DNA of 5,135 bases, from assembly GCA_947465275.1 (NCBI GenBank), contig CANIAI010000203.1, positions 1-5,135 on the forward strand. Direction: 5' to 3'. This document shows, one piece after another, positions 1-5,135 of the stretch (within the stretch, counting starts at the first letter, position 1; every line of letters starts with the position of its first letter). The position numbers were made by a program, and so were the translations under genes. Below the pieces are notes generated by a model. It had not been told where the DNA came from. It saw only the letters and a program-made list of their open reading frames with translations, and ran no database searches. This stretch comes from Acidobacteriota bacterium. GTDB taxonomy: Bacteria > Acidobacteriota > Vicinamibacteria > Vicinamibacterales > UBA2999.

Positions 1-638
1 CAGTAGAGGAAGTACTGCTCGTCGAACCCACCGACCTGCACGAGCGCGTCGCGGCGCGCGAGCATGCAGGCGCCCGACAGCCAGTCGACGACGGTGCTCG
101 GCTGTCCCGAGGCGATCGCCTCCTCGGTGACGACGTTGCGCCGCGCGACCGACGCGCCGGGCAGCAGGCGGCGCAGCGCCGACGTGCGGCCGAAGAGCCC
201 CGTGAGCATGTCGGGATCCCCGCGGGCACTCCCCTGCACCGCGCCGTCGGGGTCGAGGATGCGCGGTCCAGCGATCGCGCAGCGGTCCTCGGCCTCGAGC
301 ACGTCGACCAGCAGCGCCAGCGCGCCGGGCTCGAGCCGGCAGTCGGGGTTGAGCAGCAGCACCAGGGGGCCGCGGCTCTCGGCGAGGCCCTGGTTCATCC
401 CGCGTCCGAACCCGACGTTCTCCGCGTTGCGGATCACGCGGGCCTGCGGTGCGAACGCGTCGACGAGATCCGCGCTGCCGTCGACCGAGGCGTTGTCGAC
501 GACGATCGCCTCCCACCGTCCCGGAACGGTGTCGCGCACCGACCGGAGCGCGGCCGTCAGCTCGTCGCCCGCGTTGTAATTGACGATGATGACCGAGAGC
601 GTGGGCGCCATCGCCTGCGCGGGCGACTGGTCGCTCAT
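1..638 (-). CDS. GT2-family glycosyltransferase, rhamnosyltransferase-like (partial, C-terminus beyond window)
   Basis: From the ATG at 638-636 the minus strand is open through 212 complete codons to the left edge, with no stop. The start overlaps the upstream TGA as ATGA; a second ATG at codon 10 is possible but would lose that coupling. The visible protein is a GT-A fold: LSVIIVNYNAGDEL (14-27), VVDNASVDGSADLV (46-59), ENVGFGRGMNQGLAESRG (73-90), the metal/nucleotide-binding stretch LLLNPDC with NPD at 97-99 standing in for DxD, then LSGACMLARRDAL (187-199) and VGGFDEQYFLY (202-212). This last part normally leads straight into the catalytic acidic ED motif, which lies just outside the window. 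This pattern is typical of WbbL-like rhamnosyltransferases and relatives that add sugars to lipid-linked surface glycans; the actual sugar is not determined. Members are usually about 280-350 residues, so roughly 70-140 residues are missing. Confidence 0.92.
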   Translation of the reverse strand, partial: MSDQSPAQAMAPTLSVIIVNYNAGDELTAALRSVRDTVPGRWEAIVVDNASVDGSADLVDAFAPQARVIRNAENVGFGRGMNQGLAESRGPLVLLLNPDCRLEPGALALLVDVLEAEDRCAIAGPRILDPDGAVQGSARGDPDMLTGLFGRTSALRRLLPGASVARRNVVTEEAIASGQPSTVVDWLSGACMLARRDALVQVGGFDEQYFLY

Positions 639-1744
639 GCCACGGCCACCCGGCGGTAGACCTCGAGCGTCGCCCGCGCCGTGCGCGCCCACGTGAAGCT
701 GGCGGCACGGGCGAGGCCCGCGGCACGCAGCCGATCCCGCAGCGTGCCCTCCGTGGCGATCCGCACGATCGCGTCGGTCCACGCGGCGGCATCCGATGGC
801 GGCAGCAGGAGACCGGCGTCACCGACCACCTCGGGCATCGACGCGGCGCGTGAGGCGAGGACGGGCGCACCCGACGCCATGGCCTCGAGCGTCGGGAAGC
901 CGAAGCCCTCGTAGAGCGACGGATAGGTCAGCGCCAGCGTGCGTCCGTAAAGGGCGTGCAGCACGGATTCATCGACCTTGCCGAGCTGCACGACCGCATC
1001 GGGCACACCCGCCCGCGCCGCCGCCGCCGCGAGCCCTGACCCAGTGCCGCGATCGACCCCGGCCAGCACCAGCGAGAGCGCGCCGGCGCCGCGCGTGCGA
1101 GCGGCGATCAGCGCCTCGAGCACCACGCCGAGGTTCCGGCGTTCGTGCAGGTCACCCACGTGCAGCAGGAACGGCTCGCGCACGCCCGGCGGTAACGCAG
1201 GCGCGCCATGCGCCGCGGCCGCGTCGGCCGGCGCGAACGCCGGATCGACACCGAGCGGCGCGACGGTGATCCGGTCGGCCGGCAGGCCGTACGCGGCGAC
1301 GATCTCGCCGGCCGAGAACGCCGAGTCGGTGATCACGTGCGCCGCCGACCAGGCGCTCCGGCGGTAGTACCAGCGGCGCACGCGATCGCGGCGATACGGA
1401 TACCACTCGGGGTGCCGCGCATAGCTCACGTCGTGAATCGTCAGCACCACCGGCCGTCCGGCGATGAACGGCGCCGTGTAGGCGGGCGCATGCAGCACGT
1501 CGACCCCGGCGCGCGCCGCGGCCCGCGGCAACCCGACGAGCGTCCAGCCCGCATTGGTGGGCGGATGCGGCGGCTCGCCCACCTGGCCGACACCCCTGGG
1601 CAGCGAGAGCCCCTCACGTCCGCCGAGCGCGACGACCTCGGGCCCGCCGTCGAGCGCCACCAGCGCCCGCACCAGCTCCACGACATACCGGCGCACGCCG
1701 GCGGCGGGCGACTCGAACGCCCGCCCGTCGATCCCGACCTTCAA
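635..1744 (-). CDS. GT4-family glycosyltransferase (GT-B fold)
   Basis: The product is 369 residues if translation begins at the TTG at 1744-1742, giving the typical family N-terminus (M)KVGIDGRAF. This start overlaps the upstream TGA as TTGA and has GGAG five bases before it. The same frame stays open to an ATG at 2269, but that extension runs through the Rossmann domain of the preceding gene, is arginine-rich, and looks like shadow. Visible motifs are the N-terminal glycine loop region GVRRYVVELVRAL (16-28), HDVSYARHPEWYP (104-116), ITDSAFSAGEI (138-148), the start of the second Rossmann half LLHVGDLHERRN (193-204), and the donor site YEGFGFPTLEAMASGAPV (278-295) with the EX7E pair E279/E287. 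These mark a retaining cytoplasmic glycosyltransferase that moves a sugar from an NDP-sugar to a growing lipid-linked glycan. The length is normal for the family. The stop overlaps the next ATG as ATGA. Donor and acceptor cannot be read from the sequence. Confidence 0.92.
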   Translation of the reverse strand: MKVGIDGRAFESPAAGVRRYVVELVRALVALDGGPEVVALGGREGLSLPRGVGQVGEPPHPPTNAGWTLVGLPRAAARAGVDVLHAPAYTAPFIAGRPVVLTIHDVSYARHPEWYPYRRDRVRRWYYRRSAWSAAHVITDSAFSAGEIVAAYGLPADRITVAPLGVDPAFAPADAAAAHGAPALPPGVREPFLLHVGDLHERRNLGVVLEALIAARTRGAGALSLVLAGVDRGTGSGLAAAAARAGVPDAVVQLGKVDESVLHALYGRTLALTYPSLYEGFGFPTLEAMASGAPVLASRAASMPEVVGDAGLLLPPSDAAAWTDAIVRIATEGTLRDRLRAAGLARAASFTWARTARATLEVYRRVAVA

Positions 1745-3537
1745 CGAATCTCCATGTGCAGCCGTCGAACCGGACGCTCGAGCCTGGTGCAGACCTCGCG
1801 AATCCGCTGCTCCACGCTCCCGTTCACCGAGGGACTGCTCAGGATCACCTCGTCGACGGACAGGTGCCGCAGGGTCGGCTCGAGATCGTCGAGGGTGCCG
1901 CGCACCGGGACGCCGACGATCCAGCGGCGCGCCTTCATCGGGTCGTCGTCGATGAACGCGACCGGGTTCATGCTCCAGTGCGGATTCGCGCGCATCTCGC
2001 GGACGAGCAGTTGCCCGAAGGCGCCGGCGCCGTACACCAGCACGCGGGTGCTCCGCTTGTTGCGGGTCGCCGCCACCAGGTTCATCGCGCGGAACGAGGC
2101 GCGGGTCGCCACCACGGCGAACGTCAGCAGGATGGCATCGAGCAGGAACACGCCGCGCGAGAACCCTTCGAGGCGGTAGACGTAGGCCTCGAGCAGGATG
2201 GACAGGAGCGAGCCCATGCCGACGCCACGCGCCACGGCCGTGACGTCGCGCAGCCCGAACGTCGACCACGACCGCTGGTAGAGCCCGGACCCATACAGCG
2301 CGGCGAGCTTGCAGGCGAGCACCACGGGCAGCGACGCGGTGAAGTACGGCATGAACCGGTCGAGCCCCTCGCCCTCGAACCGGAGCCGGTACGCGGTGTA
2401 GTAGCAGGCGGTGATGAGCACGAGGTCGAGCATCACCTGCCCCGCGTGCCAGCGGAACGTCAGGTCCTTCAGCAGCGGCGCGAACGACGACTTCTGCAGC
2501 GCGATGAAGTCTTCGGCGTTGTAGGCGGGCACGCGCGCGAGATAGATGCCGAGCAGCGTCATCAGCACGACGAAGACAGCCGCGGCCGGGAACATCTGCT
2601 CGAGGCCGCCGGCGATCAGCGCCCAGGCGGTGACGCCGCCGACCAGCCCGACGAGGTAGAGGATGCGCACCGCGCTCCGCTCCGAGAACCCGAGCGATGC
2701 GAGACGGTGCGACACGTGATCGGTGCCCCCCTTCGTCGCGCTGCGCCCCGCGAGGCGCCGCAGCACGAGGACGAACCCGGTGTCGAACAGCGGCACGGCG
2801 AGGATCAGCGAGACGTAGAGCGCAGGCTCCAGCATCGCGGTGCGCCCCTGCCCCGCCGCCCCGAGCACCGGGATGAGCGACGCGCCGCCCAGCAGCGCCC
2901 CGAGGAAGAGGCTGCCGCAGTCGCCCATGAAGAGCCGCGCCCGGTTCCGGTTCCAGTAGAGGAACCCGAGCAGGGCGCCGGAGAAGGCGACGAGCAGCAG
3001 GTCGATCGCCGCGCCGAGCGTGAAGCCGAGCAGCCCGGCGAGGAAGGCCGCGGCGATGAACGCGACGCCGGCGGCCAGCCCGTCCATGTTGTCGAGCAGG
3101 TTCAGCGCGTGGCAGATGCCGGCGAACCAGACGATCGACACGAGGGTGACACCCCAGGGGATGCCGCCCGGCGCACTCCGTGAGAGCGCGAACACCAGGA
3201 GGGCGCCGACGATCAGCGACGACACCAGCTTCGCGGTGGGCGAGAGCTGCAGGCGATCGTCGAGCAGGCCGACGACGAACATCGCCAGCGCCGCCAGCGG
3301 CACCGGGAACCAGGTGTCGAACCAGGGGAGGACGGCCGGGTAGAAGAGAACGGGGGCGAAGCCGAGGACGGTGGCCAGCGCGATCGCGATGCCGCCCATG
3401 GTGGCCGTGGGCGTGCTGTGCCAGCGGTCCGGACGGGGCGGCACGACCGCACCAATCCCGGGCGCGTACCGGCGGACGAGCGCACCAAGCGCCACGGCGA
3501 GCGCCGTCGCGACGACGAAGACGAGCGCGGCGAGCAT
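1741..3537 (-). CDS. Fusion: WecA/MraY-type polyprenyl-phosphate sugar-1-P transferase + FlaA1-like membrane/Rossmann module
   Basis: This 598-residue integral membrane protein has two parts. Residues 1 to about 335 (some 11 hydrophobic segments) carry the motifs of the MraY/WecA superfamily: LLDDRLQLSP with D93/D94, NLLDNMDGLAAG at 146-157 with D149 and D152, FMGDCGS at 203-209 with D206, and a cytoplasmic loop GTDHVSHRL with H274/H277. Enzymes of this family move a sugar-1-phosphate from a UDP-sugar to undecaprenyl phosphate and so start glycan assembly. Residues about 360-480 resemble the four-helix region of FlaA1/CapD proteins (LDLVLI, YRLRFEGE, GLYQRSW, RGVFLLDAILL). Residues 497-598 form a Rossmann-like CoA_binding_3-type domain with the glycine loop GAGAFG (503-508) and an acidic FIDDDP (528-533). 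The protein stops where the SDR epimerase/dehydratase domain would normally begin. All transferase motifs look intact, so activity is expected; the acceptor and sugar specificity are unknown. The ATG lies 4 bp after the upstream stop, with only a weak GGGAA-like ribosome site. Confidence 0.9.
   Translation of the reverse strand: MLAALVFVVATALAVALGALVRRYAPGIGAVVPPRPDRWHSTPTATMGGIAIALATVLGFAPVLFYPAVLPWFDTWFPVPLAALAMFVVGLLDDRLQLSPTAKLVSSLIVGALLVFALSRSAPGGIPWGVTLVSIVWFAGICHALNLLDNMDGLAAGVAFIAAAFLAGLLGFTLGAAIDLLLVAFSGALLGFLYWNRNRARLFMGDCGSLFLGALLGGASLIPVLGAAGQGRTAMLEPALYVSLILAVPLFDTGFVLVLRRLAGRSATKGGTDHVSHRLASLGFSERSAVRILYLVGLVGGVTAWALIAGGLEQMFPAAAVFVVLMTLLGIYLARVPAYNAEDFIALQKSSFAPLLKDLTFRWHAGQVMLDLVLITACYYTAYRLRFEGEGLDRFMPYFTASLPVVLACKLAALYGSGLYQRSWSTFGLRDVTAVARGVGMGSLLSILLEAYVYRLEGFSRGVFLLDAILLTFAVVATRASFRAMNLVAATRNKRSTRVLVYGAGAFGQLLVREMRANPHWSMNPVAFIDDDPMKARRWIVGVPVRGTLDDLEPTLRHLSVDEVILSSPSVNGSVEQRIREVCTRLERPVRRLHMEIR
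1750..1753 (-). promoter_or_regulatory. Shine-Dalgarno GGAG for the TTG-started GT4 gene
   Basis: On the minus strand GGAG is followed by five bases and then TTG. It sits inside the last codons of the upstream transferase gene. Its good spacing, together with the family-typical KVGIDGRAF that follows, decides in favour of the TTG over the distant in-frame ATG at 2269. Confidence 0.6.
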
Positions 3538-3541
3538 CGGG

Positions 3542-5134
3542 TCAGTTCCCGGTGACGAGTTCCGGGGCCGCCGTCCGATCCCGCAGGACGAAAGGCCCCC
3601 GACCGAGGATACCGTCGCAGATTGTATCGAGTCCGGGGGAGGCGCCGGGCAGCAATTGCGCGAGGGCGTCGAGCTTGAGCCGGTAGATGGGGTATCCCGC
3701 CTTCGGCTCGATGAACGGCAGCGGGATCATCCGGTTGAAGAAGAAGTGGTAGGCGTAGCGACGGGCGCGCGCCAGCACGTCCGGCCCGAGCCGCTCCGCG
3801 AACGGCAGCCGGCCCAGGATCTGGAAGTATTCCTCGGGGGTACTGGCGTCGCTGGTGATCCCCTTGTTCCGGATCCAGGCCTCGCCCGCCACGATCACCG
3901 GCAGGCCGACGCTCGTGAGCTCGACCCCCATCTTCGTGCCGTAGATGATCGCCGAGTTGCAGAGCGACATCAGCGCGTAGGTGCTCATGCCGCTCTCGGG
4001 GGGCACCACGAAGATGTTTGGCGCGAGCACCGGCAGCCGCTTGCGCAGCTCACCGAGGATCGGCTGGCGCGAGGGCGGGAACCCGCTGATCTCGGCTGGG
4101 TGGACCCGGATGAGCAGCTGCAGGTCGGGCCGCGTGGCGAAGTACTCGCACGTCTGGACCAGCCACTCGAGCATGCTCGGGAAGGCGTTGGCCGGGTAGT
4201 GCAGCTGGGCGTCCCACGAGACGTTCGTCAGGAGACCGATCACCGGCTTCGAGCGGTCGATGCCGACCTGGCGTGCGACGGCATCAGGGTCCTGCCGCGA
4301 GGGGCGGTGGAACACGATCCAGTCGAACAGCCCCTCACGACGGCTGGTGAGGTACTGCATCAGCTCGCGTTCCTGTCCCTCGCTGAGCTCGAGCCCTTCC
4401 CAGTGGCCACGCGGCTCGGTCATGAGCGTGTGGTGGTAGGTGTCGTCGTGGCTGAAGATGAAGCGGCGCTTCCGGTAGGCGACGTTCCAGGCCGAGAGCG
4501 GAACCCCTTCCTCACGCGCGACCGCCCCGAGGATGCCCCACGGCACGTAGATGCCGTGCGTGAAGACGGCGGAGGTGAAGCCGACCGTGCGCATGAGCCG
4601 ACGCGACGCGTGGGCGGTGAGCAGCGCCGCTTCGAGATACCGCCGCAGCACCGGCTCGGCGAGCGGCTCGTCCGCGAGGTCGCCGCTGGCGAAGAACCGG
4701 AGCGCACCGGCGTGGGCATGCTCGCCGATCGCGAGGCCGTCCAGGGTGAACGCCTCGATCTCGCCGACGGGGATGCCGCTGGCAATGGCGCGCGCGTCGA
4801 TCCGGTCGGCATCGGTCAGCCAGTCGCTGTAGCGGTGCACCGTGATTCCGAGCTGCCGGAAGACCTCCTCGGCCGGCCAGGCGCAGTCGTGGCAGAGGTC
4901 GCGCGACGGACCATGTGCCGCGAACGCCGCGACGTCGGGATACATCGAGGCCTCGCACTCGGCGCACGCGGGCATCGCCCCGTCGCAGAGCAGGGCATGC
5001 ACCTCGGCGCCCCGGAAGGTGAGCGCCACCGCGAGCGCGCTCTCGAGCGTCACCGCGTGCGCGTACGAACCGATCGCCGAGCCCATGAGGACTCGCGGAC
5101 CGCCACGGGCCGCATTGCGCGCCGCCTGCCACAT
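3542..5134 (-). CDS. Capsule-polysaccharide-biosynthesis-like protein, putative GT-B glycosyltransferase
   Basis: The 530-residue reading frame begins at an ATG one base inside the right edge, so the true start could lie outside the window. However, the first strand-like segment (GPRVLMGSAIGSYAH, about residues 12-26) begins so close to this ATG that little is probably missing. Residues 27-50 form a helix and strand ending LLCDG, followed by C57-x2-C60 and C81-x2-C84, a possible metal-binding knuckle. The C-terminal half looks like the Capsule_synth (KpsC/KpsS-like) GT-B fold: a strand and TNVSWDAQ at about 297-310, LLIRVHPAEI at 340-349, and YGTKMGVELTSVGLPVIVAG at 398-417, a nucleotide-sugar-site type of loop. 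No signal peptide or membrane helix is evident, so it is probably cytoplasmic or peripheral. It is the first gene of the visible operon, 4 bp before the initiating transferase. The role in surface glycan synthesis is inferred from fold and context; the sugar substrate is unknown. Confidence 0.75.
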   Translation of the reverse strand: MWQAARNAARGGPRVLMGSAIGSYAHAVTLESALAVALTFRGAEVHALLCDGAMPACAECEASMYPDVAAFAAHGPSRDLCHDCAWPAEEVFRQLGITVHRYSDWLTDADRIDARAIASGIPVGEIEAFTLDGLAIGEHAHAGALRFFASGDLADEPLAEPVLRRYLEAALLTAHASRRLMRTVGFTSAVFTHGIYVPWGILGAVAREEGVPLSAWNVAYRKRRFIFSHDDTYHHTLMTEPRGHWEGLELSEGQERELMQYLTSRREGLFDWIVFHRPSRQDPDAVARQVGIDRSKPVIGLLTNVSWDAQLHYPANAFPSMLEWLVQTCEYFATRPDLQLLIRVHPAEISGFPPSRQPILGELRKRLPVLAPNIFVVPPESGMSTYALMSLCNSAIIYGTKMGVELTSVGLPVIVAGEAWIRNKGITSDASTPEEYFQILGRLPFAERLGPDVLARARRYAYHFFFNRMIPLPFIEPKAGYPIYRLKLDALAQLLPGASPGLDTICDGILGRGPFVLRDRTAAPELVTGN

Positions 5135-5135
5135 C

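Noticed and set aside
64..579. Plus-strand open frame of 171 codons at the left edge
   Set aside because: It is Ser/Arg/Ala/Pro-rich with no motif and is antisense to an unmistakable GT2 glycosyltransferase.
1741..1800. Possible premature stop or frameshift that removed an SDR dehydratase domain from the fusion protein
   Set aside because: Directly after the stop comes a complete, well-formed GT4 gene with its own ribosome site. No dehydratase remnant is visible in any frame, so the short form looks like the native architecture.
1208..2179. Plus-strand open frame of 323 codons across the GT4 and fusion genes
   Set aside because: It spans a gene junction on the other strand, is Arg-rich, and has no recognisable domain. 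Long stop-free antisense frames are expected at this GC content.
1745..2269. In-frame upstream extension of the GT4 gene to the ATG at 2269
   Set aside because: It lies entirely within the coding sequence of the fusion protein, its translation is arginine-rich and family-free, and the family N-terminus begins exactly at the TTG at 1744.
1756..3183. Plus-strand open frame of 475 codons opposite the fusion gene
   Set aside because: Its translation is a low-complexity mix of R, E, H, Q and P, typical of the antisense of a hydrophobic high-GC gene. The minus-strand frame has clear transferase motifs.
3538..3541. Promoter or terminator between the capsule-like gene and the fusion gene
   Set aside because: Only 4 bp separate the genes, and I see no hairpin with a T-run nearby.

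Overview
This is a fully coding, high-GC (by eye roughly two thirds or more G+C) stretch of bacterial chromosome. All credible genes lie on the minus strand and read from the right edge to the left edge. Packing is very tight: one 4-bp gap and two 4-bp stop/start overlaps, with no non-coding stretch longer than 4 bp. There are no RNA genes, mobile elements, CRISPR arrays or terminators that I can support. The base composition and compact glycan operon would suit a high-GC Gram-negative-type lineage such as Gemmatimonadota, Acidobacteriota or Myxococcota. That placement is only an impression; nothing here fixes the taxon.

Layout in transcription order: (1) 5134-3542, a capsule-polysaccharide-biosynthesis-like protein with a GT-B-type C-terminal half and two N-terminal CxxC pairs. 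(2) 3537-1741, a two-part membrane protein: a WecA/MraY-type polyprenyl-phosphate sugar-1-phosphate transferase, followed by a FlaA1/CapD-like four-helix membrane module and a nucleotide-binding Rossmann domain, without the epimerase/dehydratase domain that normally follows. (3) 1744-635, a GT4-family glycosyltransferase that most likely starts at a TTG overlapping the previous stop. (4) 638-1, the N-terminal 212 residues of a GT2 rhamnosyltransferase-like enzyme, cut by the left window edge.

Inferred joint role: assembly of a lipid-linked surface polysaccharide (capsule, O-antigen or exopolysaccharide). Protein 2 would load the first sugar phosphate onto the undecaprenyl-type carrier at the inner membrane. 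Proteins 3 and 4 would extend the chain on the cytoplasmic face, and protein 1 would add or process a further glycan part. The stop/start junctions imply one mRNA and translational coupling. The most notable item is the fusion in protein 2, which puts the accessory module known from FlaA1/WbpM-type dehydratases and WbaP/WcaJ-type initiating transferases onto the unrelated polytopic transferase superfamily.
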